A stretch of DNA of 42,190 nt, from NCBI GenBank assembly GCA_017853175.1, contig JAFMKA010000011.1:1-42190 (forward strand), in the 5' to 3' direction. The notes under the pieces are model-generated. The model saw nothing but the letters and a program-made list of their open reading frames with translations. It was not told the DNA's origin and made no database searches. Position numbers and translations under genes: made by a program. This stretch comes from Steroidobacteraceae bacterium. GTDB lineage: Bacteria; Pseudomonadota; Gammaproteobacteria; Steroidobacterales; Steroidobacteraceae. Of this stretch, positions 9,669-17,897 are shown one piece after another. Numbering within the stretch: the first letter of the stretch is position 1; every line of letters starts with the position of its first letter.

Positions 9669-10022
9669 TCAGCCTTCGTTGCGGCCCGAGGCCTCACGTA
9701 CCCGATCGAGATAACGCTGCCAGAGGGTGTCTCGATCGCGGCCGAGCTCTTGCAGGTATTTCCAGCTGTAAAGACCGCTGTCATGTCCGTCATCAAAGAG
9801 AAGTCGGATCGCGTACTGACCGATGGGCTCCACGCCTTTAATGCCGACCGCCTGCTTTCCGACAACTAGCGTTTCCTGACCTGGTCCGTGACCTTTGACC
9901 TCGGCAGAAGGTGAGTGCACTCGGAGAAATTCGAAGGAGAGCTGATACCGCTCGCTTTCTCCGAAGGCCACTTCGAGCACACGGGATTGGCGGCGCAAAC
10001 GAATTTCGGTTGGGGCGTCCAT
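9669..10022 (-). CDS. DUF971 family protein (GBBH-like N-terminal domain)
   Basis: A 117-aa protein matching the DUF971 family, related to the N-terminal domain of gamma-butyrobetaine hydroxylases. Family members have been linked to iron-sulfur or zinc handling, but the function of stand-alone bacterial members is uncertain. Visible features are the opening PTEIRLRRQSRVLEVAF, the central GIKGVEPIGQYAIRLLFDDGHDSGLYSW, and an LxxLGRDRDxLWxxYL tail. It sits just upstream of ubiE on the same strand, as in pseudomonads. The start chosen is the ATG at 10022. Confidence 0.88.
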   Translation of the reverse strand: MDAPTEIRLRRQSRVLEVAFGESERYQLSFEFLRVHSPSAEVKGHGPGQETLVVGKQAVGIKGVEPIGQYAIRLLFDDGHDSGLYSWKYLQELGRDRDTLWQRYLDRVREASGRNEG

Positions 10023-10143
10023 ATCGTTCCAAGGGGTGGTGGATCGCGCATCGTACCTCTCGTCCAGCGCTTGTTCACGGTGACATTTGAACGGCGCGGT
10101 CGGATACTGGCAGTCGAGCGAACTCGTCAGACCGGGGGGTCAC

Positions 10144-11925
10144 ATGGCGTCGACGGATACCTCGCATCCCGACTATTTCCATAAGGTCGTGGACTGCCAG
10201 TGGGCATGCCCTGCCCACACGGACGTGCCGGAGTACATCCGGCTCATCGCACAAGGTCGATTCACCGACGCCTATATGGTGAACCGCAGATCCAATGTCT
10301 TCCCGGGAATCCTCGGCCGGGTTTGCGATCGACCTTGCGAGCCCGCCTGTCGGCGTGGACGCGTAGAAGAAAAACCTGTGGCGATCTGTCGCTTGAAGCG
10401 GGTAGCGGCAGATCACAAAGACGAGTTTCGCGATCGCCTCCCGGTAGTGCCCGAGAAAAAGAACGGCAAACGTATCGCCTGCATCGGCGCGGGCTGTTCA
10501 TCGCTCACCGTGGCCAACGATCTCATGCCACTCGGCTACGAGGTCACCATCTTCGAACAGTTCGCGACGGCTGGCGGACTGATGAGAACGAACATTCCCT
10601 CCTTTCGATTACCCGGGTCGGTCATTGACGAGGAAATTTCCGCCATCGTCGACATGGGTGTCGACCTTCGGCTCGGGCATCGTATCGACTCAATGAAAAC
10701 ATTGCTCGATGAAGGGTTCGACGCCATTTTCGTCGGCTCGGGTGCGCCTAAGGGAAAGGAGCTGACTTTACCCGGGCGCCAAGAGGGTGCCGCCAATATT
10801 CACATCGGTATCAGTTGGCTCGAGTCGATTGCCTTTGGGCACGTCACTTCTGTCGGTAGGAACGTACTCATCATCGGCGTTGGTAATACGGCGATGGATT
10901 GCTGCCGGAGCTCACTGCGCTTGGGTGCTACGAGCGTCAAAGTGATGGCCCGCAAGCCTCGCCAGTTTTTTAAGGCTTCCGAGTGGGAGCTCGAGGACGC
11001 CGAAGCGGAAAGCGTCGAAATCGTGATCAATCGTTCGCCTAAAAGTTTCGTTGTCGAAGGCGGTCGCCTAAAAGGCATGATGTTCGACGTCATGGAGTAC
11101 GGTGTCGATGCGCGTGGGCGCATCACCGACGAACGAGTCACGGGCGAGGAGTTTTATCCTGCAGACGATGTCATCCTCGCGATCGGCCAGGAAAATGCCT
11201 TCCCTTGGATCGAACGTGACATCGGCATCGAATTCGATAAGTGGGATGTTCCCAAAGTCGATGCCGCCACATTCGAGAGCACCCGTCCGGGCGTCTTCTT
11301 TGGCGGCGACGCGGCCTTCGGTCCTAAGAACATCATCTGGTCCGTCGAACACGGCCATCAAGCCGCGATCTCGATCCATCAGCACTGCCAAGGCAAGCCC
11401 GTAGCCGACAGGATGCCGCCAGGTGTCAATTTGCAAAGTCGAAAGATGGGGATGCATGAATGGTCCTATTCAAACGACTACAGCGCAGTCGAGAGACGAC
11501 TCGTGCCCCACGTCTCGTTGAAAGAGCGCTTCAAAAAGATCGATATCGAAGTTGAGCTCGGCTTTACGGCAGAGCAGGCGGCCCAAGAAGTGCAGCGCTG
11601 CCTCAATTGCGATGTGCAGACCATCTTCGATGCCAAGCTTTGCATCGAGTGTGACGCCTGCATCGATATCTGTCCCGTCGACTGTCTCACCATGACCCCT
11701 GATGGTGAAGAAGCCGAATTACGTACTCGCCTGAAGGCGCCCGCGCTGAACGTGACCCAGGCGCTCTATGTCAGTTCGCCGCTCATGTTCACCGGACGCG
11801 TCATGGTCAAGGACGAAGACGTCTGTGTGCACTGTGGGCTCTGTGCCGAGCGCTGCCCGACGGCTGCATGGGACATGCAGAAGTCTTGGGTGAAGTGGCC
11901 ACATGCCGTCGACCAGGCGACCTGA
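10144..11925 (+). CDS. korC: FAD-dependent NAD(P):ferredoxin oxidoreductase subunit of the Kor cassette
   Basis: This 593-aa protein resembles the small subunit of glutamate synthase fused to a ferredoxin. The order is: an N-terminal Cys-rich iron-sulfur domain (CQWACPAHTDVPEYI, then GRVCDRPCEPACRRG, residues about 17-80); an FAD fold with GAGCSSLTVA near residue 120, where the usual GxGPAGL is altered; an NAD(P) fold with GVGNTAMDC; and a C-terminal pair of [4Fe-4S] motifs, CIECDACIDICPVDC and CVHCGLCAERCP. The ATG at 10144 was preferred over the upstream TTG because a GGGGGGT ribosome site lies just before it. Placed directly before korA and korB, it probably passes electrons between the oxidoreductase and NAD(P), like KorC of Thauera aromatica (family knowledge). 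The symbol follows that analogy. Confidence 0.82.
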   Translation: MASTDTSHPDYFHKVVDCQWACPAHTDVPEYIRLIAQGRFTDAYMVNRRSNVFPGILGRVCDRPCEPACRRGRVEEKPVAICRLKRVAADHKDEFRDRLPVVPEKKNGKRIACIGAGCSSLTVANDLMPLGYEVTIFEQFATAGGLMRTNIPSFRLPGSVIDEEISAIVDMGVDLRLGHRIDSMKTLLDEGFDAIFVGSGAPKGKELTLPGRQEGAANIHIGISWLESIAFGHVTSVGRNVLIIGVGNTAMDCCRSSLRLGATSVKVMARKPRQFFKASEWELEDAEAESVEIVINRSPKSFVVEGGRLKGMMFDVMEYGVDARGRITDERVTGEEFYPADDVILAIGQENAFPWIERDIGIEFDKWDVPKVDAATFESTRPGVFFGGDAAFGPKNIIWSVEHGHQAAISIHQHCQGKPVADRMPPGVNLQSRKMGMHEWSYSNDYSAVERRLVPHVSLKERFKKIDIEVELGFTAEQAAQEVQRCLNCDVQTIFDAKLCIECDACIDICPVDCLTMTPDGEEAELRTRLKAPALNVTQALYVSSPLMFTGRVMVKDEDVCVHCGLCAERCPTAAWDMQKSWVKWPHAVDQAT

Positions 11926-11938
11926 GGAGAACACTCGA

Positions 11939-13777
11939 ATGTCAGTCGCATCCAACGGCTCTCGCATCAACGATTTCGTAATCAAGATTGCCACCGTCAA
12001 CGGAACGGGATCGGCGAGCGCCAATACGCTGCTGATGAAATCGATTTTCCGCAGCGGCATTCCCGTTATGGGAAAAAATTATTTTCCCTCCAATATTCAG
12101 GGACTGCCGACTTGGTACGAAATTCGCGTTTCGAAAGATGGCTATGTCGCACGCTCGGGGAAAGTCGACATCATGGTCGCGATGAATGCCGAAACCTATG
12201 CGCGCGATGTTCGTGATGTCGCTCCGGGCGGATACCTGATTTACGACTCCACCTGGCCGAGACCTGCTTTGCTTAAGCGTGACGATATCACCGTCATCGG
12301 CATACCGCTCGCGCGGTTGTGCAACGAGAATTTCAAGGGTGTTCGGACGCGAATTTTGATGAAGAACATTTGCTATGCAGGTGTTCTTGCCGCGTTGCTC
12401 GATCTCGATGTCGAGCGCATCCGCGAGTTGCTGGCAGAGACCTACGCCAAAAAGCCTGCGCTCGTTGACGCCAATATGCAGGCCATTCAGCTCGGATACG
12501 ACTACGCTAAGACCCATTTTGACTGTCCGTTGATATTGCGTGTCGAGAAGATGGACAAGACTTCGGGTCACATCATGATCGACGGCAATACCGCGGCCGC
12601 TCTGGGCTGCATTTATGCGGGGGCGACCGTTGCAGCGTGGTATCCCATCACGCCTTCCACGTCGCTCATGGATGCATTTAAGAATTTCGCGGATAAAACT
12701 CGAATCGACCCGGAAACGGGGAAAGCCAATTTCGCATTCATTCAGGCTGAAGATGAGCTCGCTGCGATCGGCATGGTGCTTGGCGCAAACTGGAATGGGG
12801 CTCGCTCTTTCACTGCGACTTCCGGTCCGGGCGTGTCCCTGATGAGTGAGTTTCTGGGACTTGCCTATTACGCCGAAGTGCCTGCGGTGCTGTTCGACGT
12901 GCAGCGCGTCGGGCCCTCGACTGGAATGCCGACGCGAACTCAGCAATGCGACTTGATATCGGCGGCGTATGCCTCTCATGGTGATACGAAACATATCTGC
13001 CTCTATCCGGCCAATCCGGAGGAGAGTTTCTATATGGCAGTGCAGGCTTTTGATTTGGCCGAGCGCCTGCAGACGCCGGTTATCGTGTTACTCGATCTTG
13101 ATATCGGCATGAACGACTGGATGTGTCGTGACCTACAGTGGGACGACAGTTACCGACCCGACCGCGGAAAAATTCTCGGTAAAGAAGAGCTCGAAAAAAT
13201 CGAGAAGTTTTATCGTTATCTCGATAAAGATGAGGATGGCATTACCTACCGAACGTTCCCCGGGGTTCATCCCAAAGGCGCCTATTTCACGCGAGGTTCG
13301 GGGCATACCCAGTTCGGCACCTACACCGAAGACTCGGCGGACTATCAGTTGGTTCTCGACCGCCTCGTACGGAAGTTTACGACGGCCAAGCGTCATATGC
13401 CGAAGCCCGTCGTCGTCGGACACGGCAAGGCAAAGGCCGCCATCGTGTCACTCGGAAGTTGCGATGGCGCGGTCCGCGAGGCACTCGACGTCATTGAGGC
13501 GCGAGGTCTACATCTCGACTACATGCGGGTTCGCGCATTTCCGTTCGACGAGGAAGTCGAGAAATTTTTAGCGGATCACGAGATCATCTATGTCGTTGAG
13601 CAAAATCGTGATGCGCAACTGAAGTCTTTGTTGACGCTCGAGACTCGAGTCGAGAAAGCGAAGTTGCGCTCGCTGCTGCATTACAGCGGATTACCAGTGT
13701 CCTCGAAATTCATCGTCGATGGTGTGTTGGGAGATCTACTCGAGGGTCGCCGCACCGTTGCGGGAGGCGTCGTATGA
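11939..13777 (+). CDS. korA: 2-oxoacid:ferredoxin oxidoreductase, fused gamma-alpha subunit
   Basis: This subunit of a thiamine-diphosphate enzyme oxidatively decarboxylates a 2-oxoacid, most likely 2-oxoglutarate, to the acyl-CoA with low-potential electrons. The 612-aa protein has an N-terminal gamma domain (residues about 8-190, opening IKIATVNGTGSASANTLL) followed by the alpha domain. The alpha domain begins with the family motif YPITPST at residue 235 and continues with ATSGPGVSLMSEF and GPSTGMPTRTQQ, typical of the 2-oxoglutarate type. The ATG at 11939 has a GAGGAG ribosome site about 10 nt upstream. It overlaps korB by 4 nt. Substrate is inferred from family resemblance only. Confidence 0.9.
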   Translation: MSVASNGSRINDFVIKIATVNGTGSASANTLLMKSIFRSGIPVMGKNYFPSNIQGLPTWYEIRVSKDGYVARSGKVDIMVAMNAETYARDVRDVAPGGYLIYDSTWPRPALLKRDDITVIGIPLARLCNENFKGVRTRILMKNICYAGVLAALLDLDVERIRELLAETYAKKPALVDANMQAIQLGYDYAKTHFDCPLILRVEKMDKTSGHIMIDGNTAAALGCIYAGATVAAWYPITPSTSLMDAFKNFADKTRIDPETGKANFAFIQAEDELAAIGMVLGANWNGARSFTATSGPGVSLMSEFLGLAYYAEVPAVLFDVQRVGPSTGMPTRTQQCDLISAAYASHGDTKHICLYPANPEESFYMAVQAFDLAERLQTPVIVLLDLDIGMNDWMCRDLQWDDSYRPDRGKILGKEELEKIEKFYRYLDKDEDGITYRTFPGVHPKGAYFTRGSGHTQFGTYTEDSADYQLVLDRLVRKFTTAKRHMPKPVVVGHGKAKAAIVSLGSCDGAVREALDVIEARGLHLDYMRVRAFPFDEEVEKFLADHEIIYVVEQNRDAQLKSLLTLETRVEKAKLRSLLHYSGLPVSSKFIVDGVLGDLLEGRRTVAGGVV

Positions 13778-14832
13778 CTTTCATTCCTAAACCGAAGATC
13801 GCTCATCCATCGCTACCGAAAAACGACCTTGGCTTGACCCGTCGTGATTACGAGGGTTCGTTGTCGACGCTGTGCGCAGGGTGCGGGCACGACTCGATCA
13901 CCGCGGCGATCATCGAAGCCTGCTGGGGCATCTCGATGCTCCCGGAAAACTTGGTGAAACTCTCCGGCATCGGCTGCTCCTCCAAGACCACGGCTTACTT
14001 TGTCAGCGGAGGCCATGGCTTCAACTCCGTGCACGGTCGTATGCCGTCGATCGCCATGGGTGCCAATGCGGCGAACCGAGGTCTTTACTACATCGGTATT
14101 TCAGGCGACGGAGATTCGTTGTCCATCGGGCTCGGCCAGTTTTGCCACGCAATTCGACGCAACGTGAATATGCTGTACATCATCGAGAACAACGGGGTGT
14201 ACGGGCTTACGAAAGGGCAGTTTTCGGCTTCGGCTGACATCGGAACAAAAGCCAAGAAGGGTGAGGTCAATCAGCAGCCGCCCATTGACCCGGTGTTGTT
14301 GGCCATGAATCTTGGTGCGGGCTTCGTGGCCCGAAGCTTCTCGGGCGACAAAGCTCAGCTCGTGCCTCTCATTCAGGCGGGTCTCAAATATCCAGGCTTC
14401 GCGCTCATCGATGTGCTTTCGCCCTGCGTCACGTTCAATGACCACGAGGGCTCGACGAAGAGCTATGCCTATACCCGGGAACACTATGAGCCGGTGGTCG
14501 AGGCCGATTTTGTCCCGTTCAAGAAAGAGATCAGTACCGAATACGCACCCGGTGAAGCGCTACCTGTGATGCTTCATGACGGCAGTCGGGTGGTGTTACG
14601 GAAGCTCGACGATGATTACGACCCGTCTGACGAACTTGCTGCGCACGAGTACGTTCAGCAGCATATCGCCCGGGGCGAATACCTTACGGGATTGCTGCAT
14701 TGTCGCCCCACCCAAGACTCGGAATTCCATGCGCTCAATCGCACTCCCGAGACACCGCTCAATCAGGTGCCCTTCGAGAGACTCAACCCGGGCGCCAAAC
14801 AACTCGGCAAGTTATTGGCGCGATACCGCTGA
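13774..14832 (+). CDS. korB: 2-oxoacid:ferredoxin oxidoreductase, beta subunit (TPP and FeS)
   Basis: The beta subunit binds thiamine diphosphate and one [4Fe-4S] cluster and completes the active site with KorA. In this 352-aa protein the cluster cysteines are visible in LCAGCGHDS (near residue 31), GIGCSS (near residue 69) and LSPCVTF (near residue 218). The TPP/Mg motif starts at GDGDSLSIG (residue 111) and ends with IENNGVYGLTKGQ. It is slightly longer than many KorB proteins, with an extra C-terminal tail after residue 270. It is the last gene of the korC-korA-korB unit; no terminator is obvious before bTHX. Confidence 0.92.
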   Translation: MTFIPKPKIAHPSLPKNDLGLTRRDYEGSLSTLCAGCGHDSITAAIIEACWGISMLPENLVKLSGIGCSSKTTAYFVSGGHGFNSVHGRMPSIAMGANAANRGLYYIGISGDGDSLSIGLGQFCHAIRRNVNMLYIIENNGVYGLTKGQFSASADIGTKAKKGEVNQQPPIDPVLLAMNLGAGFVARSFSGDKAQLVPLIQAGLKYPGFALIDVLSPCVTFNDHEGSTKSYAYTREHYEPVVEADFVPFKKEISTEYAPGEALPVMLHDGSRVVLRKLDDDYDPSDELAAHEYVQQHIARGEYLTGLLHCRPTQDSEFHALNRTPETPLNQVPFERLNPGAKQLGKLLARYR

Positions 14833-14891
14833 GTGGCCTACACTTGCCAACCACGGCGAACGTTACGCCGCAGACATCGGAGTTCGTGAAA

Positions 14892-15014
14892 ATGGGTAAG
14901 GGAGACAGCAGAAGCCGTCGCGGCAAGATCTACAAGGGTTCTTTCGGCAAGACTCGTCCGAAGAGCCCGGCGCGCGCCAAGAAGCGTGCGGCCAAGCAAA
15001 GTTCGAAGAAGTAA
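14892..15014 (+). CDS. Small ribosomal subunit protein bTHX
   Basis: A 40-aa very basic protein, beginning MGKGDSRSRRGKIYKGSFG and ending in a Lys/Arg-rich tail. This is the THX family, a small peptide of the 30S head known from Thermus and found in scattered lineages. The ATG at 14892 gives the canonical start. The gene lies 59 nt after korB and is followed by a strong terminator, so it is probably its own short transcript or the end of the kor transcript. Confidence 0.9.
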   Translation: MGKGDSRSRRGKIYKGSFGKTRPKSPARAKKRAAKQSSKK

Positions 15015-15063
15015 AACCGGGAGCCGACCCGGAAAAAAACAATCGGGCTTTACAGGCTAATGG

Positions 15064-15095
15064 AAGCCCGCCGGCGAATACCGGCGGGCTTTTTT
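15064..15095 (+). terminator. Intrinsic terminator after bTHX
   Basis: An 11-bp stem AAGCCCGCCGG/CCGGCGGGCTT with a CGAATA loop is followed by T residues on the + strand. It sits 50 nt past the bTHX stop and touches the stop codon of the convergent yqhA gene. Confidence 0.88.
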
Positions 15096-15598
15096 CATTT
15101 GCGCTTGTCGGCGAACGACATGCGGTCGAGTACGCCGAGCAGAAGGGCCGAGACCACGAAGGTCATGTGCAGGACGACATACCAGAGAATCTTGTCGTTC
15201 GCGATCGTCTTGACGTCCATGAATACCTTGAGCAGGTGTATGGAGGAAATCGCAACAATAGACGCCGCCACCTTCAGCTTGAGCGTACCGGCATCGAGCT
15301 TGCCGAGCCAGCCGAGCTTTTCCGCGTCGCCACCGACGTCGATTCTCGAGACAAAGTTTTCGTAACCCGAAAACATCACCATGACGATCAGACTGCCAAC
15401 CAGTACGAGATCGATGAGGGTGAGAACCACAAGTACGAGATCGGCTTCGGCTAACGTGCCAATCGCCATCAGGACATGTACCGCTTCTTGGAAGAATTTG
15501 ATGCCGAGCGCAATGAGCGCCAGCGCGAGACCGAGATAAAGCGGCGCCAACAGCCAACGACAGGCGAACAGGAGTTTTTCCAAGGTTTTTTCGATCAT
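15095..15598 (-). CDS. yqhA: UPF0114 family membrane protein (YqhA-like)
   Basis: A 167-aa inner-membrane protein of the UPF0114/TIGR00645 family, function unknown. The opening [21 protein letters not shown] and the [14 protein letters not shown] segment are hallmarks. Four membrane segments are likely, at about residues 10-35, 55-77, 108-125 and 138-158. It is convergent with bTHX and shares the terminator region. It seems to be the distal gene of a minus-strand run with the GNAT and ubiD-like genes (17-nt gap to the GNAT gene). Confidence 0.92.
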   Translation of the reverse strand: MIEKTLEKLLFACRWLLAPLYLGLALALIALGIKFFQEAVHVLMAIGTLAEADLVLVVLTLIDLVLVGSLIVMVMFSGYENFVSRIDVGGDAEKLGWLGKLDAGTLKLKVAASIVAISSIHLLKVFMDVKTIANDKILWYVVLHMTFVVSALLLGVLDRMSFADKRK

Positions 15599-15614
15599 GA
15601 CGGGATTGCCTCGT

Positions 15615-16148
15615 TTAGGGCGCGGATTCTACCGAAAGGCCAAAAATCTTCAGTGGTTCCGGACGATCTCCCAGGGGTTTTTCTTCCAGAAATGAGAGTC
15701 CCAGCTTCCGCAGCACAGCAATCGACCGCGCGTTTCCGGGTGTCGTGATGCCGAGGATGCGCCTCAGCCCGAGAGTTTCCCGACCATGCCTCATGGCGGC
15801 TTGGGCGGCCTCGGTGATGTATCCCTGATTCCAGAAGGCTGGCAACAGCGCAAAGCCGATATCGGGATCAGGCAGCGTCTCTCGCTTGACGAGCCCGCAC
15901 ATGCCGATAGGGACATCGCCGTCTCTCAAGCTGACGCGCATCAAGCCATGCCCATACTGGCGGTAGCTGGCAATCGGTCCATCTCGAAGATAGCGCTCAG
16001 CATCTTGAAGCGTCCGCACACCTCGATCACCAATGAATTCGATGAACGATGGTTCATTGAGCAGACGCAGAACGAATTCCGCGTCATCGACCACGAACTC
16101 ACGAATCTTGAGACGCGGTGTATCAAACTCCAGAGCGGGAGATGACAT
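15615..16148 (-). CDS. GNAT family N-acetyltransferase (RimJ/RimL type)
   Basis: A 177-aa acetyltransferase with the RimJ/RimL-like pattern: [22 protein letters not shown] at the start, [22 protein letters not shown] in the core, and the acetyl-CoA loop region near [10 protein letters not shown], followed by [14 protein letters not shown]. The substrate cannot be told; such proteins acetylate N-termini or small molecules. It lies 15 nt after the ubiD-like gene on the same strand. Confidence 0.88.
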   Translation of the reverse strand: MSSPALEFDTPRLKIREFVVDDAEFVLRLLNEPSFIEFIGDRGVRTLQDAERYLRDGPIASYRQYGHGLMRVSLRDGDVPIGMCGLVKRETLPDPDIGFALLPAFWNQGYITEAAQAAMRHGRETLGLRRILGITTPGNARSIAVLRKLGLSFLEEKPLGDRPEPLKIFGLSVESAP

Positions 16149-16163
16149 CAGATCGTTCTAACG

Positions 16164-17807
16164 CTAGATGCCGGGTGGACGATATTTACCAACGAGTTTG
16201 CTCCAACGATCGTCTATCCGTTCGAAGGCATCCGGAGCGAGACGCGAGAGCTCTGTCCTGTTGAGCGCTTGGTACTCCTTCGGGCCTCCTTCCTCCGGCC
16301 ATTGGCGTGTGGCGTCAATGACGATTTTTGAGGTCATGGGTTTTTTGGTGAGCGAAGGATCAAGTGGCATACCACGAGATTCGGGAATGATCACGGTCGC
16401 CGGTTGAGGCTGCCAGCGCGAGCCCATCGCGTGCATGACCTGAACTCGATCGAGTACCTCGATATCGTCATCGACCATGACAACGACCTTCGCGATGCCC
16501 ACGATTTGCGCGATGCGCTTGCCGACTTCAAGCGCTTCCCCCGGCTTGGTCTTCTTCATACTCACGAAGCAGAGCCCGGTCGCTTCGACTGGCGTATGCA
16601 GCATTTTTACGTTGGGCACGAAGCGCTTCATGGTGTGTAGTGCCACCTGCTCGAGCGGAGCGGTCGGAAATCCTCGGGTAACGCCGGTAAATTGATTCAC
16701 CACCCACGGATTTTTTCGGTGTGTAACGGCCGTGACGTTCATCCAGAAGTTGGCAGCCTTACGCGCACCCATGTAACCGTACATCTCCCCGAACGGGCCT
16801 TCCGGCAACATCTCTTGATCGAGAGGCACCTCTCCTTCGATCACTATTTCAGAGTGGGCAGGTACGAGATGGTCGTTGGTTTCAGAGCGAACGACCTTGA
16901 GGGGTTTTCCCCGAATGGCCGAGACCACTTCGAGTTCATCCGCTTTGGCGCGATTTAGTTTTGATCCGGACACCACCCAAGTGACGGGGTCTTGTCCGAG
17001 TGCAATCGAAACTTTGACCGATTTTTCTCCGCGCGCTTTCGCCTTCATGAAGGCTTGCCACGCACCCTGACCCTCTTCAGGGTTGATGCCAAGCATGCGC
17101 GGCCCCTTGATCTCACAGCGATACGTACCGAAGTTTTTTCCGAGTTCGATGTCATTGGTGAACACCGACCCGGTATTGACGTAGCGAGTGGAGTCCGCAG
17201 GGTTCGACTGGATAAATGCAAATTTGCGCAGATCGATATCATCTCCGGAGAGGACAACTTGCTTACACAGGGCCTCTTCTCGACGTACCTCGGCGAAGGG
17301 CGCAGTCGGAAATGCGCCGCCCTTACCCAGTTGCAAATACTCCTCGACTCTGGCGAGCGCTTTGTAATACGTCGCAAAGTGGTCGTTTGGGACGGGCTCG
17401 ATACCGAAACTCAGGCACTCGGTATCCCAGTGACCGCAGTGATTCGTGATGATGGGACCTTTGTGCCAAACCCCATCAATCTTGATGTTTTCCATGACGA
17501 GCGCCGGCGCGAAGTACATGCCAAATTTATCGATCAGCCGGTACATGAGCGCAGTGCCCTCATAGGCATCTTGATCGATATTGCGCACCCGAAGCACGAG
17601 CCCGCGTCGCTCGAGTTCGGATATCCATTCACGTAGATCTTCGAACGGGCCGATCTCCCAGCCGGGGGCCCGCCCCGTAGCAGAACCGGTCTTGGGGGCT
17701 GCAACCTCTCGAGCAGCCTCGGCGAGCTTGAGGTCGGCCAGGGTGATTGCCGCGGCTGATAGCCCGGCGCCACTCGAAAGAAAATCGCGACGCGAAAAAG
17801 GAGCCAT
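16164..17807 (-). CDS. UbiD-family decarboxylase with a twin-arginine signal peptide
   Basis: A 547-aa member of the UbiD family, which uses prenylated FMN to decarboxylate aromatic or unsaturated acids. The body shows NFGTYRCEIKGPRMLGI (prFMN Asn and Arg region), DELEVVSAIRG, SEIVIEGE and GPFGEMYGYMG, and it ends with VIDATRQWPEEGG. Unusually, it opens with SRRDFLSSGAGLSAAAITLA, a textbook Tat signal, implying folding with cofactor and export. At the position of the family's metal-binding His, the sequence reads INPEEGQ, so a Glu seems to replace it. Substrate unknown; it is probably not the ubiquinone-pathway UbiD. No ubiX is visible in the window. It is divergent from the photolyase gene. 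Confidence 0.88.
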   Translation of the reverse strand: MAPFSRRDFLSSGAGLSAAAITLADLKLAEAAREVAAPKTGSATGRAPGWEIGPFEDLREWISELERRGLVLRVRNIDQDAYEGTALMYRLIDKFGMYFAPALVMENIKIDGVWHKGPIITNHCGHWDTECLSFGIEPVPNDHFATYYKALARVEEYLQLGKGGAFPTAPFAEVRREEALCKQVVLSGDDIDLRKFAFIQSNPADSTRYVNTGSVFTNDIELGKNFGTYRCEIKGPRMLGINPEEGQGAWQAFMKAKARGEKSVKVSIALGQDPVTWVVSGSKLNRAKADELEVVSAIRGKPLKVVRSETNDHLVPAHSEIVIEGEVPLDQEMLPEGPFGEMYGYMGARKAANFWMNVTAVTHRKNPWVVNQFTGVTRGFPTAPLEQVALHTMKRFVPNVKMLHTPVEATGLCFVSMKKTKPGEALEVGKRIAQIVGIAKVVVMVDDDIEVLDRVQVMHAMGSRWQPQPATVIIPESRGMPLDPSLTKKPMTSKIVIDATRQWPEEGGPKEYQALNRTELSRLAPDAFERIDDRWSKLVGKYRPPGI

Positions 17808-17844
17808 GTTCCGTATCCCCGCTCAAGCCCGTATAAGTCCGAAC

Positions 17845-17872
17845 CTGACATGGTGTAGTGCGCGAGTAAAGT
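17845..17872 (+). promoter_or_regulatory. Candidate promoter for the photolyase gene
   Basis: CTGACA (17845-17850) and TAAAGT (17867-17872) are spaced by 16 nt in the 90-nt divergent gap between the ubiD-like and photolyase genes. The match is moderate and position is the main support. Confidence 0.3.
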
Positions 17873-17897
17873 CAGCCGCGGGTGCTACGACCGGTCT

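Noticed and set aside
11942-12994. 350-aa open frame on the minus strand opposite korA
   Set aside because: It is a codon-bias shadow of korA, with no ribosome site and no family resemblance.
15057-15557. 166-aa minus-strand frame over yqhA
   Set aside because: It is a frame-shifted shadow of the real UPF0114 gene, Arg- and Ser-rich with no domain.
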